This document shows, piece by piece, positions 16,805 to 24,475 of a stretch of DNA of 64,000 nucleotides (position 1 is its first letter; the number at the start of each line of letters is the position of its first letter). Origin of the DNA: RYN-230 sp963834515 (GTDB taxonomy: Bacteria > Actinomycetota > Actinomycetes > Streptosporangiales > Streptosporangiaceae); NCBI GenBank assembly GCA_963834515.1, contig CAWICB010000001.1, forward strand, positions 62,001-126,000, given 5' to 3'. The position numbers and the translations under genes were made by a program. The notes beneath the pieces are model-generated. The model saw only the letters and a program-made list of their open reading frames with translations. It searched no databases and was not told the DNA's origin.

Positions 16805-16972
16805 CCATCAGTCCACCACCGCGCCGCAGGTGATGTTGAGCTCGGTCGCGGTCATGCTGCGGGCCAGCTCGGAAGCGGCCAGCACGGCCGCGTTGCCGAC
16901 GTCGCCCAGGGTCGCGGCCCGGCGCAGCATGGTCCGGTTCCTGATGCCGTCGGCGAGGGCCTGGCGGCCCGG
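16805..16972 (-). pseudogene. orphan copy of an SDR gene's 3' end (168-bp direct repeat, left copy)
   Basis: This segment is about 96% identical by eye (some seven mismatches) to 17653-17820, the 3' end of the intact SDR gene 848 bp to the right. It still encodes the same last residues on the minus strand (GRQALADGIRNRTMLRRAAT ... NITCGAVVD stop) but lacks the N-terminal four fifths. The two copies bracket the toxin-antitoxin-like pair. An insertion that brought or duplicated the gene end, or a tandem duplication with later loss, would explain it. Confidence 0.8.
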
Positions 16973-17051
16973 AATTTGGGCGATCTGTGCGCCTGCGGGT
17001 GCTGCGGCGTATCGCCATGGGACTGTCAGCCGGGGCAGGTACCGTGGCCTC

Positions 17052-17303
17052 ATGACCGCGCAGCCTGCTGGGTCTCTGGGCATGCACGAAGTGATTCATC
17101 TGGGCGGGGAAGCCGCTGTTGTGGTTCCTATGCCTGAGTACCGGCGGCTGCGGGCACTGGAACAGCTGGCGTCCCCGCAAGAACGCGAGGACGCAGAGAC
17201 TGCCGCGGCCGTGGAGGAGTACCGGGAGTGGTCAGCGGCCGGGCGGCCCGGGGCTATCCCGCATGAACAGGCGCGCAGACTGCTGCTCGGTGACGGCGAA
17301 TGA
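17052..17303 (+). CDS. Phd/YefM-like antitoxin candidate
   Basis: An 83-residue protein with a short N-terminus, the segment VIHLGGEAAVVVPMPEYRRLRALEQL, which resembles the strand-helix DNA-binding core of Phd/YefM antitoxins, and an acidic helical tail (EREDAETAAAVEEYREWSAAG). Antitoxins of this class bind DNA with the N-terminus and wrap the toxin with the tail. ATG at 17082 is an alternative start. It overlaps the RelE-like frame by four bases, the usual coupling of such pairs. The assignment rests on layout and pattern, not on a search. Confidence 0.6.
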   Translation: MTAQPAGSLGMHEVIHLGGEAAVVVPMPEYRRLRALEQLASPQEREDAETAAAVEEYREWSAAGRPGAIPHEQARRLLLGDGE

Positions 17304-17606
17304 GAGTCGAGTGGTCGCCCAGGGCGGTCACGACAGCCTCCCGGTTCCTGGATGACGCCAGCGGCATGCGGGCTCTTAGCCGCATTAGATGCCCTGGCCG
17401 CCGATCCTTACCCGGCCGAGTCGTTCCGGTGGGGAGAGATGCTCCGGCTGCGCACTGGCCGGTACCGGATCATGTACGCCGTCGAGGGCGACCTGATCAC
17501 GATCGAACGGGCGGACCGCGTCAGCGGGACTGACCGCGAACCGCGAGTCCGTGATGGACAGCGTCTTGTTCCAGGCCCAGCCTGCCCAGCCGCTATCCAA
17601 ATATGA
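17300..17606 (+). pseudogene. RelE/ParE-like toxin, frameshifted
   Basis: The N-terminus MRVEWSPRAVTTASRFLDD is in one frame. From about 17375 the conserved part continues in another frame: LAALDALAADPYPAESF, then LRLRTGRYRIMYAVEGDLITIERADRV, the typical RelE core with basic residues before the last strand. Corrected, it is a toxin of 85-95 residues with an unusual run-on tail. RelE toxins cleave mRNA at the ribosome; this one could be truly inactivated or the break may be a sequence error. It is followed directly by the right-hand copy of the 168-bp repeat. Confidence 0.6.
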
Positions 17607-17652
17607 GATCCGCTGAGTGGGTACCACCGGCCGCACTGGTCTCGGAAACCGC

Positions 17653-17820
17653 CCATCAGTCCACCATGGCGCCGCAGGTGATGTTGAGCTGGGTCGCGGT
17701 CATGCTGCGGGCCAGCTCGGAGGCGGCCAGCACGGCCGCGTTGCCAACGTCGGCCAGGGTCGCGGCCCGGCGCAGCATGGTCCGGTTCCCGATGCCGTCG
17801 GCGAGGGCCTGGCGGCCCGG
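17653..17820. repeat. 168-bp direct repeat, right copy (in the SDR gene)
   Basis: This is the 3' end of the complete SDR gene and the partner of 16805-16972. Together the copies enclose about 680 bp holding the toxin-antitoxin-like pair. Confidence 0.85.
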
Positions 17821-18429
17821 GAAATCAGCGGGCAGCGACTCGGGTATGCCGCCGGTCTGCAGCGTGAGCACCCGGATGCCGGACGGCCCCAGTTCACAGG
17901 CCAGCGCCCGGCGCAGCGCCTCGACAGCGCCGAACGCGATCTGCAGCCCGCCGACCCCGGGCACCGGGTCGCCGTACCCGCCGAACATGAGGATCACCCC
18001 GGACCGCTGCCTGGTCATGTGCCGGGCAGCGGCCCGGCTGGTGAGGAACGTGGACCGCAGTGCGATGCGCACCGGCCGCGCTACGTCCTCGGCGGTCATC
18101 CCGGTTAGCGGGGTGCCCTGCTTGACCTGGTGTGAGATGAGGTTCACCGAGATGTCCAGGCGGCCCGCGGCGGTGGCCACCGCATCGGCGTGCTCGTCCA
18201 CGGCCCGCTCATCGAGCGCGTCGAGCACGGCCGTGGCCGCAGTGCCGCCGGCCGCCCGGATCCCGGTGGCGACCCGGTCGAGCGGGCCACTGGTCCGGCC
18301 GGCCAGGTGGACGGCCGCGCCGTGGGCAGCGAACGCCCGGGCCACCGCGCCACCGATCGTGCCGCCGCCGCCGTAGATCACGGCCTGCCGGCCGGCCAGC
18401 AGCCCCGCCTGCCCGCCAGCCACGGTCAT
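17656..18429 (-). CDS. atypical short-chain dehydrogenase/reductase family protein
   Basis: A 257-residue Rossmann protein. The N-terminal nucleotide loop is modified (VIYGGGGTIGGAVARAFAAHG) and the rest follows the SDR pattern (AAVHLAGRT, VLDALDERAV, LDISVNLISH). The catalytic centre is lost: where SDRs have YxASKAAVEAL this protein reads LQIAFGAVEAL, and the Ser-bearing strand reads VILMFGGYG. It is therefore likely a non-enzymatic or divergent-chemistry member, perhaps a sensor or scaffold. Its ATG overlaps the stop of the upstream AHSA1 gene. Its 3' end is duplicated upstream of the toxin-antitoxin-like pair. Confidence 0.8.
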   Translation of the reverse strand: MTVAGGQAGLLAGRQAVIYGGGGTIGGAVARAFAAHGAAVHLAGRTSGPLDRVATGIRAAGGTAATAVLDALDERAVDEHADAVATAAGRLDISVNLISHQVKQGTPLTGMTAEDVARPVRIALRSTFLTSRAAARHMTRQRSGVILMFGGYGDPVPGVGGLQIAFGAVEALRRALACELGPSGIRVLTLQTGGIPESLPADFPGRQALADGIGNRTMLRRAATLADVGNAAVLAASELARSMTATQLNITCGAMVD

Positions 18430-18911
18430 CGGACCGCGGCCAGCCGGCCGACGAGGTCGGCCAGCCGGTCCATGGAATCAGTCACGCCGTACTCCATCCC
18501 GGATTCGACGTAGCCGTCCCGGTCGGCCACCGACTGGAACACGGTGTTCTGGCGCAGCGTGGTGATGCCGTCCCGCTCCTCGAACGTGATGGTGTTCAGG
18601 CAGACATGGCCCGGCGCCCGCTGGTACTCCAGGGTCTGCACGATGCCGGCGTCAGCGGACGGGGTTCCGTGGTACACACCGTGGAACGTGTGCGCCGATC
18701 CGTCCGGCATCTGGTGGGTATAGCGCCAGCATCCACCGTCGCGCGGGTCGAGCCGGTGCACGGTCATCCGCACCTGACGTGGGCCCAGCCACTGGACCAG
18801 CAGTTCTGGGTCGGTGTGCGCGCGGAACACCAGCTCGCGTCGTGCGCGGAACCCTCTCGTGATCACGATCTGGGGCAGCCCGGCGGGCGCATCGATGTGT
18901 GTCTCCGCCAT
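18426..18911 (-). CDS. AHSA1/SRPBCC-family protein
   Basis: A 161-residue START-like domain protein: ITRGFRARRELVFRAHTDPELLVQWLGP at the start, GGCWRYTHQMPDG in the middle and the closing helix GVTDSMDRLADLVGRL. Such proteins bind hydrophobic ligands and are commonly paired with an ArsR regulator in actinobacteria; that regulator gene lies just upstream on the same strand. An inverted repeat at 18935-18952 lies in the short gap and could be its operator. The ligand is unknown. Confidence 0.87.
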   Translation of the reverse strand: MAETHIDAPAGLPQIVITRGFRARRELVFRAHTDPELLVQWLGPRQVRMTVHRLDPRDGGCWRYTHQMPDGSAHTFHGVYHGTPSADAGIVQTLEYQRAPGHVCLNTITFEERDGITTLRQNTVFQSVADRDGYVESGMEYGVTDSMDRLADLVGRLAAVR

Positions 18912-18934
18912 GATCAGGCGTCCTCCCTTGTCAA

Positions 18935-18952
18935 ATGCAGTGCACCCTGCAT
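18935..18952. promoter_or_regulatory. inverted repeat, candidate ArsR-type operator
   Basis: ATGCAG and CTGCAT are separated by six bases, 24 bases upstream of the AHSA1 start and downstream of the ArsR gene. A role in ArsR control is inferred from place and symmetry. Confidence 0.35.
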
Positions 18953-18975
18953 GCCGTAAATGCGGCCTGCCGTGC

Positions 18976-19416
18976 CTACTGCCCGGCGTGGTGGCCGGGG
19001 CCGCTGACGCGGTCCTGCCCCGCGGGGTGGCCGGGGCCGCTGACGCGGTCCTGCCCGGCGGGACCGTCCTGCCCGCCAGGACCGTCCGCCTCAGCGCGCA
19101 GCCGGGCCAGCAATTCAGCGAGCCGGTCGTGACTCTCCTGCCAGTAGGCCTGATAGCTGGCCAGCCACCGGGTCGCGTCCTCCAGTGGCTGCGCTTCGAG
19201 ATGACTGAGCCGGGCGGTGGCCCGGCGGCGGCGGGAGATGAGCCCGGCCTGCTCCAGCACCTTGAGGTGCCGGGAAATGGCTGGCTGGGTCACGCTGAAT
19301 GGGGCGGCCAGTTCCGCGACGGTCGCGTCCCCGGCGGTCAGCCGGGCCAGGATCGCCCGCCGGGTCGGGTCGGCGAGCGCGCCGAACACGGTGCTGAGCC
19401 GGTGCTCCACATCCAT
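18976..19416 (-). CDS. ArsR-family transcriptional regulator
   Basis: A 146-residue winged-helix repressor. The core is FGALADPTRRAILARLTAGDATVAELAAPFSVTQPAISRHLKVLEQAGLISRRRRATARL, the SdpR/ArsR group that regulates AHSA1-type partners. No metal-binding ELCVC motif is present, so it is not a classical arsenic sensor. The C-terminus ends in a Gly/Pro/Gln-rich 12-residue repeat (QDRVSGPGHPAG) from a DNA tandem repeat. ATG at 19416 is the chosen start; GTG 19422 is also in frame. The AHSA1 and SDR genes follow on the same strand. Confidence 0.88.
   Translation of the reverse strand: MDVEHRLSTVFGALADPTRRAILARLTAGDATVAELAAPFSVTQPAISRHLKVLEQAGLISRRRRATARLSHLEAQPLEDATRWLASYQAYWQESHDRLAELLARLRAEADGPGGQDGPAGQDRVSGPGHPAGQDRVSGPGHHAGQ
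18991..19062 (-). repeat. 36-bp tandem repeat, two copies
   Basis: Two near-identical 36-bp units encode the 12-residue repeat at the C-terminus of the ArsR-family protein. Confidence 0.85.
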
Positions 19417-19530
19417 AACCACCCCGTTATGAAAACAGTGGGTTAACCATGCGCGGGCTGGCCCGCTGCTGTCAAGCCGTCCCGTGGGCTCCCGGTGGGC
19501 TCCGGATGGGCTCCGGGCGTGCCGTTCGCG

Positions 19531-19592
19531 GTACCGGACCGCGGGGCAGCGGTACCGGACCGCGGGGCAGCAGTACCGGACCGCGGGCAGCG
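19531..19592 (+). repeat. 21-bp tandem repeat, three copies, upstream of murT
   Basis: Three copies of gtaccggaccgcggggcagc(g/a), the last one base short, lie in the gap between the divergent ArsR and MurT genes. Each unit contains the palindromes GGTACC and CCGCGG. Use as a regulatory site is possible but unproven. Confidence 0.85.
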
Positions 19593-19650
19593 GGACGGGA
19601 CGGCGGGACAAATGCCTGCAGGGCACCTGAGCCGGATAGCATCGTCGGCC

Positions 19651-20892
19651 ATGGGCAAGCTTCCGATCCGGGCCCGCGTGGCGACCACGCTGGGCGGCGC
19701 CGCAGGCCGGATGTCGCGGCTTGCGGGCCGCGGCGACGGGTCCGTCATCGGCGGGGTCATCGGCCTGCGGGTGGAGCCGGGCCTGCTCGCGCTGCTCGCC
19801 GCGGACCGGCAGATTGTCCTGGTCACCGGGACCAACGGCAAGACCACCACGACCCGGCTGATCACCGCGGCGCTCAGCGCGCTGGGCCAGGACATCGCCT
19901 CGAACGCGTTCGGCGCCAACATGGAGGCGGGCCTGGCCGCCGCCCTGGGCCAGGCGCCCGAGGCCCCATACGCGGTGCTGGAAGTGGACGAGAAGTACCT
20001 GCCCGCGGTAATCCAGGCGACCAAGGCCCGGGTGGTCACGCTGCTGAACCTGAGCCGGGACCAGATGGACCGGGCCGCGGAGATCTGGCTGGTGGCCCGG
20101 CGCTGGCGGGACGCGTTCCAGCAGGCGCCGTGGTGCCGGGTGGTGGCTAACGCGGACGATCCGCTGATCGCCTGGGCGGCCATGGGCGCGGCCCGGGTGA
20201 CCTGGGTGGCGGCCGGGCAGCGCTGGCACGAGGACTCCTGGTGCTGCCCGCAGTGCGGCTCGCACCTGCGCCGGGACGACATGGGCTGGCGCTGCGGGGA
20301 ATGCGGGTTCAGCCTGCCGGCGGCCCGCTGGGTGCTGGAGGGATCCCAGGTCATCGACTCCACCGGCGGGGTGACCGAACTCAACCTGGCCCTGCCCGGC
20401 CGGGCCAACCGGTCCAACGCCGTGGTGGCGCTGGCCGTGGCCGAGGTGTTCGGCGTCCCCCCGGCCGCCGCGCTGCAGAAGATGCGCTCGGTGGCTTCGG
20501 TGGCCGGCCGGTACACCCAGGTGCAGCGGCAGGGCCGCCAGGTCCGGCTGCTGCTGGCCAAGAACCCGGCCGGCTGGCTGGAGGCGTTCGACGTGCTGGA
20601 GCCCGCACCGGTGCCGGTGCTGCTGGCCGTCAACGCACAGGTCCCGGACGGCCGGGACACCTCCTGGCTGTGGGACGTGGACTACCGGGTGGTAGACGGC
20701 CGCCCGGTGTTCGTGGCCGGCGAGCGCGGCCTGGACCTGGCCGTCCGGCTGGAGGCCGACGGCGTGCCGTTCCAGCTGGTCGACGGGATCGACGACGCGG
20801 TCAGCCGGGTCCGCCCGGGCGGGACCCTCGACGTGATCGCCAACTACACGGCATTCCAGCAGATCCGGACGGCGGTCGGCCGCGCGGCCTGA
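19651..20892 (+). CDS. murT: lipid II isoglutaminyl synthase subunit MurT
   Basis: The Mur-ligase-like subunit of the enzyme that amidates the D-Glu of lipid II, using ammonia from GatD. It shows the ATP loop TGTNGKTTTTR near residue 60, the Mur-ligase body (LEVDEKYLPAVI, LLNLSRDQMDR), a MurT-specific zinc ribbon (CPQCG and CGECG, about 198-218) and a C-terminal DUF1727 domain (NPAGWLEAFDVL). Length 413 is normal. ATG 19651 gives the conserved MGKLPIRARVATTLG start. gatD follows after 16 bases. Confidence 0.94.
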   Translation: MGKLPIRARVATTLGGAAGRMSRLAGRGDGSVIGGVIGLRVEPGLLALLAADRQIVLVTGTNGKTTTTRLITAALSALGQDIASNAFGANMEAGLAAALGQAPEAPYAVLEVDEKYLPAVIQATKARVVTLLNLSRDQMDRAAEIWLVARRWRDAFQQAPWCRVVANADDPLIAWAAMGAARVTWVAAGQRWHEDSWCCPQCGSHLRRDDMGWRCGECGFSLPAARWVLEGSQVIDSTGGVTELNLALPGRANRSNAVVALAVAEVFGVPPAAALQKMRSVASVAGRYTQVQRQGRQVRLLLAKNPAGWLEAFDVLEPAPVPVLLAVNAQVPDGRDTSWLWDVDYRVVDGRPVFVAGERGLDLAVRLEADGVPFQLVDGIDDAVSRVRPGGTLDVIANYTAFQQIRTAVGRAA

Positions 20893-20908
20893 GAGGCGGG
20901 GCTTGAGG

Positions 20909-21766
20909 ATGGGCACAGAACCAGGCTGGGACCGGGGCGGCGCAGGCGACGCGGGCCGCGCGGGTGACGCGGGCCGGCGGCACGCGGGCGATCCGGGCGA
21001 TCCGGGCCGCCCCGGTAGCGCGGGCAGCGGCCGGCGCGGCACGCACGCCCGCGGGGCGAGCACCCTCCGTCTGGTCTGGGTGTACCCGGACCTGCTCAGC
21101 ACGTACGGCGACCGCGGCAACCTGCTGGTCCTGGAACGCCGGGCCCGGCTGCGGGGCATCGGCGTGGAGTCGATCCTGGTCAACTCGGATCAGGCCGTGC
21201 CCCGGCAGGGGGACATCTACCTGCTTGGCGGCGGCGAGGACCTGCCCCAGGTGCTGGCTGCCCGGCGGCTGCGGCAGGACGGTGGCCTGGCCGCCGTGGC
21301 GCAGCACGGTGCCGTGGTGTTCGCCGTGTGTGCCGGCTATCAGCTGGTCGGCGGGGAGTTCGGCGGCGAAGAAGGCCAGCCAGTGCGCGGCCTGGAGATC
21401 CTGGACATCCGCAGTGGCCGGGGCGAGCGGCGCGGCGTGGGCGAGATCCTGGCCGACGTCGACCCGGCGCTGGACGTGCCCACGCTGACCGGGTTCGAGA
21501 ACCATCAGGGCGTAACTCACGTGGGGCCGCAGGCCCGGCCGCTGGCCCGGGTCTCGGTGGGTGTGGGCAACGGGGACGGCACCGAGGGCGCCTACGCGGG
21601 CCGGGTGCTGGGCACCTACCTGCACGGCCCCGCCCTGGTGCGCAACCCGGGCCTGGCTGACCTGCTGCTCGGCTGGGCTGCCGGGCCGCTGCCCCGGCTG
21701 GACCCAGCCCAGGAGGAGTGGACCAGCCGGTTCCGTGACCAGCGCCTGGCCGCGGTGACTGGCTAG
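20909..21766 (+). CDS. gatD: lipid II isoglutaminyl synthase glutaminase subunit GatD
   Basis: A class-I-like glutamine amidotransferase that feeds ammonia to MurT. The nucleophile lies in FAVCAGYQLVG (Cys near residue 141) and the histidine in GTYLHGPALVRNP; the substrate-side motif GFENHQG is also present. An unusual Gly/Asp/Arg-rich stretch of about 50 residues precedes the conserved start (LVWVYPDLLSTYGDRGN), so the true start could be further in. ATG 20909 has a GAGGCGGGG site ahead of it. Confidence 0.93.
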   Translation: MGTEPGWDRGGAGDAGRAGDAGRRHAGDPGDPGRPGSAGSGRRGTHARGASTLRLVWVYPDLLSTYGDRGNLLVLERRARLRGIGVESILVNSDQAVPRQGDIYLLGGGEDLPQVLAARRLRQDGGLAAVAQHGAVVFAVCAGYQLVGGEFGGEEGQPVRGLEILDIRSGRGERRGVGEILADVDPALDVPTLTGFENHQGVTHVGPQARPLARVSVGVGNGDGTEGAYAGRVLGTYLHGPALVRNPGLADLLLGWAAGPLPRLDPAQEEWTSRFRDQRLAAVTG

Positions 21767-21820
21767 CCGCCCGGGCCCGGAACAGGCCGGCGGCCCGCGG
21801 GTCCCGGCCAGCCCCGGAGC

Positions 21821-22186
21821 TCAGTACACCAGCGCCTGGGCGCCGTCCGCACACACCTCAGCGACGAACGTGGCCGCGCCCGCGATGCGCACCCCGTCGA
21901 TGGTGTCCGGGGCGGAAATGTCCCGCCGGGCCGCGCACTGGGTGCACAGCGTCACCGTCCCCGCCGCCAGCACGCTAGCCAGCAGGCCGGACAGGGCCGG
22001 CGCGTGCGGCAGGCTGAAATCGTCCGCGCGGCCAGGCAGCGCGAACCAGGACGCTTCCCCGGTCAGCCACAATGAGGTGGTGATGCCGCTGGCCACTGCC
22101 GCCGCGGCCACGTTGAAAGCCTGGTTGCAGCGTTCCGGGTCGTCCTTGCCGGCGGTGATCTTGATAACGAGGCTGCGCGCGCTCAT
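21821..22186 (-). CDS. DsrE-family protein
   Basis: A 121-residue protein with the DsrE/DsrF fold pattern (SLVIKITAGKDDPERCNQAFNVAAAAVASG ... ITTSLWLTGEASWFAL) and two cysteines in TLCTQCAARRD. DsrE-like proteins take part in sulfur relay or bind small ligands; the role in actinobacteria is not fixed. It converges with gatD, with a 54-base gap holding no clear terminator. Confidence 0.8.
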   Translation of the reverse strand: MSARSLVIKITAGKDDPERCNQAFNVAAAAVASGITTSLWLTGEASWFALPGRADDFSLPHAPALSGLLASVLAAGTVTLCTQCAARRDISAPDTIDGVRIAGAATFVAEVCADGAQALVY

Positions 22187-22283
22187 GGTCGCACTTTAAC
22201 GCGACCCGCCGCGGCCGGCATGGCGGTCGCCGCCGCGGCCGGCCGGCGTCCGTACACTGCTGGAGTCGGGAGGGAGGCCGGTC

Positions 22284-22421
22284 ATGTCGGGAACCGTCAG
22301 CGGTCTGCTCCTGGTGGGCGCATTCGGGCTGGTAGCCATCTTGTGCGCGCTGCTCGCACTCCGGTTGCTGCGGACCACCCGGCGGGACGGGCCCGCGGCC
22401 GGGGAGCGGTCCGATGCCTAG
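22284..22421 (+). CDS. 45-residue single-pass membrane protein
   Basis: ATG 22284 has a strong ribosome site (GGGAGGGAGG) and opens a 45-residue frame with one membrane segment (LLLVGAFGLVAILCALLALR) and a polar basic C-terminus. Its last codons overlap the ATG of the nitrobindin-like gene at 22414, which supports real translation. Function unknown. Confidence 0.6.
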   Translation: MSGTVSGLLLVGAFGLVAILCALLALRLLRTTRRDGPAAGERSDA

Positions 22422-22950
22422 CCCACCGCCGGGCCTGCCGGAACCGCCGGAGCCCCATCCCGCGCTGGAGCCGGTGCGCTTCCTGCTCGGCCGCTGGGAG
22501 GGCGCTGGGGTCGGCGGGTACCCCACCATCGAGAGCTTCCGGTTCGGCCAGGAGGTCACGTTCAGCCACAACGGCAAGCCGTTCCTGAGCTACGCCAGCC
22601 GGACCTGGCTGCTGGACGAGGACGGCAACCTGATCCGGCCGGCGGCCACCGAGACCGGCTACTGGCGGCCCCAGCCGGACGGCCAGATCGAGGTCGTGCT
22701 GGCCCACCCGACCGGGATCGCCGAGATCTACGTCGGCGAGATCACCGGCACCAAGATCGAGATGAGCACGGACGTGGTCGCCCGGACCAGCACGGCCAAG
22801 GAGGTCACCGCCGGCCACCGGCTGTACGGGCTGATCGGCGCCGACCTGGGCTGGGCCTACGACATGGCGGCCTTCGGCCAGCCGCTGCAGCCGCACCTGT
22901 CCGCGCAGCTCAAGCGGGCCGGCGAGGCCTGCGCCACCGGGCCGCCGTAG
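22414..22950 (+). CDS. nitrobindin-like (FABP/DUF1794) haem-binding protein
   Basis: A 178-residue beta-barrel protein. GRWEGAGVGGYPTIESF is the family's opening motif and the C-terminal LQPHLSAQLKR contains the histidine that holds haem in nitrobindins. Bacterial and mycobacterial members scavenge nitric oxide or isomerise peroxynitrite to nitrate. The spacing of motifs and length match the family. The start overlaps the preceding small membrane gene, so the two may be expressed together. Confidence 0.88.
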   Translation: MPSPPPGLPEPPEPHPALEPVRFLLGRWEGAGVGGYPTIESFRFGQEVTFSHNGKPFLSYASRTWLLDEDGNLIRPAATETGYWRPQPDGQIEVVLAHPTGIAEIYVGEITGTKIEMSTDVVARTSTAKEVTAGHRLYGLIGADLGWAYDMAAFGQPLQPHLSAQLKRAGEACATGPP

Positions 22951-22962
22951 CACCGCCCCGGC

Positions 22963-23871
22963 TCAGCGCTCGCGAAACCAGTAGGTACCGAACGCCCGTC
23001 CCTGGTACAGCGCGCTCGGCTGCTGGATGACCTGGTGGCTGCTGTGGCCCACGCCGACGATCCGGTAGGTCCGCCACCACCGGCTGCGCAGCCCGCTCTG
23101 GTGCCGGGCGGTGCCGACGGCCACCGCGGAGAAGCCGGCCGCGCGGTAGTCGGCCAGCCGCAGAATCCTCCCGGCCACGCTGGACGGCGCCTCGCTGATC
23201 ACCTCGGCGGACGACCGCAGGCAGGCCTGCGCGGCGCAGCGCAGCGCCCGGCGCAGTTGCCGCCCAGTGGATAGGTCGCGCAAATTCAGCACAAATTTCC
23301 GCTCGGCCGGGGCAAAGCGAACGCTGGCCTGGATGGCATTACCCGGATGCACCCGGAAAACCAGCCTGACCGTTTCAGGGTACATTTCGTACCAGGCATA
23401 GTATTGCGGCCTGGAACCGGCGCATCCGGCGGCCACGCCAATCTGCTCGACGCTGGCGCTGCCCAGCCCGTCCAGGCCCACCCAGTGCGAGGAGGATGCG
23501 CCCGGCGTCGCGCGGCAGTCCACGTACGGCACGAAGAACGCGGCCTGCACGGAGCGGAACGCCGTGCCCGTCCGGGCCGCCGCGTAACCGGCCCAGTTGT
23601 ACGAGTCGATGGAGTCGCGGGCCGCGCCGGGCGGGCGGTGCTGACCCAGGGGGGCGACCCCCCGGACCCCCCGGGATCGCCGCCTCGGCGAGAACACGCC
23701 TGCGGCGCGCCCCGCCTCGCCAGCCAACGGCCGGGGAGCGGCCACCATCGGGCCGCCGGGGGTGGCCGGGCCGCGCATGGCGGCCGGCCGGGGCACAGTG
23801 AAGGCGCTCACCGTGAGCACTACGGAAAGGGCGGCTACGGCCGCCGCGCAGCCCCGCTCGAGCGTCCGCAT
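22963..23871 (-). CDS. secreted G1-type (eqolisin-like) peptidase
   Basis: A 302-residue exported protein. An N-terminal signal segment (GCAAAVAALSVVLTVSAFTVP) is followed by a low-complexity propeptide-like stretch to about residue 85, then the glutamic-peptidase domain: YNWAGYAA, VQAAFFVP, SHWVGLDGLGSASVEQIGV and YYAWYEMYPE. The Gln in VEQIGV and a Glu in SSAEVISEAPSS line up with the catalytic Gln/Glu pair of the family, but this needs an alignment. It probably degrades protein outside the cell. ATG 23871 follows AAAAGGAC; the in-frame TTG just before is less likely. Confidence 0.82.
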   Translation of the reverse strand: MRTLERGCAAAVAALSVVLTVSAFTVPRPAAMRGPATPGGPMVAAPRPLAGEAGRAAGVFSPRRRSRGVRGVAPLGQHRPPGAARDSIDSYNWAGYAAARTGTAFRSVQAAFFVPYVDCRATPGASSSHWVGLDGLGSASVEQIGVAAGCAGSRPQYYAWYEMYPETVRLVFRVHPGNAIQASVRFAPAERKFVLNLRDLSTGRQLRRALRCAAQACLRSSAEVISEAPSSVAGRILRLADYRAAGFSAVAVGTARHQSGLRSRWWRTYRIVGVGHSSHQVIQQPSALYQGRAFGTYWFRER

Positions 23872-24297
23872 CAATTGTCCTTTTCTGCCCGGGAATGGGA
23901 GGGCGCAACATTTCCTGCCGCCAATCTACGCGGCACCCGGTGGCATGCGAAGGACGTTGAGGTGATCTAAGCGAAATAGGTTCGGGCAGCCGGGCTTTAC
24001 AGTATCCCAGGTCAGGCGGGTGGCCTTTCGCAAGCTTTGACTGGACGCGACGCGGAGTCACGGGACGGGCAAGTTGTGAGGCATCTAGCGAGGTGTCGGT
24101 TCATGCCGACGGCGCAAGCGTGGCCAGCCGGTGTCTGGGTCGCCGACCGCTAGCCGCACCGGCGATGCCGGGGCCGCACCCGCGCCGGACTCCGCCTCCG
24201 CCGTCGGCTCCCGGGACGTTAACGCCTAACCGGACCGTGGTGATCGTCGTAGGAAGCTCGTCCCGCAGCGCGGGCGCCGGCCACGGAAGGAAGCCCC
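23872..24297. other. 426-base divergent intergenic region without a gene
   Basis: This stretch separates the minus-strand peptidase gene from the plus-strand DUF1269 remnant. It must hold both promoters. Short open frames here show no protein character. The only clear signal is the ribosome site GGAAGGAAG just before 24298. Confidence 0.6.
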
Positions 24298-24475
24298 ATG
24301 GCTGAGAAAAAAGCCCTGGTGGTCTACGCCGCGGCGTACGAGACTGTCGAGGCCGCGCTGCGAAAAGGGACTCGACCAGGCATTTTCTGGTGCGGCCAGA
24401 GTCGTGAAGCGTGCTGTGGATGCCACGACCGACGAGATCACCAGCGAGCTGCAGGAAGCGCTCAAGGAGGCGGAC
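24298..24475 (+). pseudogene. DUF1269-family gene with internal deletion
   Basis: A good ribosome site and ATG start MAEKKALVVYAAAYETVEAALR, the N-terminus of a DUF1269-type protein. After about 24360 the C-terminal end of the same family continues in another frame: KGLDQAFSGAARVVKRAVDATTDEITSELQEALKEAD. About 100 middle residues are gone, so the gene has been shortened by a deletion of some 300 bp that also changed frame. The C-terminal frame now runs into the VOC gene. It cannot make a normal product. Confidence 0.75.

Noticed and set aside
16805..17083. 91-residue minus-strand ORF ending in SDR-like sequence as a functional gene
   Set aside because: Only the last third matches an SDR protein; the rest comes from unrelated DNA, so it is treated as the duplicated 3' end, not a working gene.
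23347..23970. Long plus-strand open frame opposite the G1-type peptidase gene
   Set aside because: It is a shadow frame of high-GC coding DNA with Arg/Pro/Gly-rich translation and no domain, while the minus strand shows clear peptidase motifs and a ribosome site.
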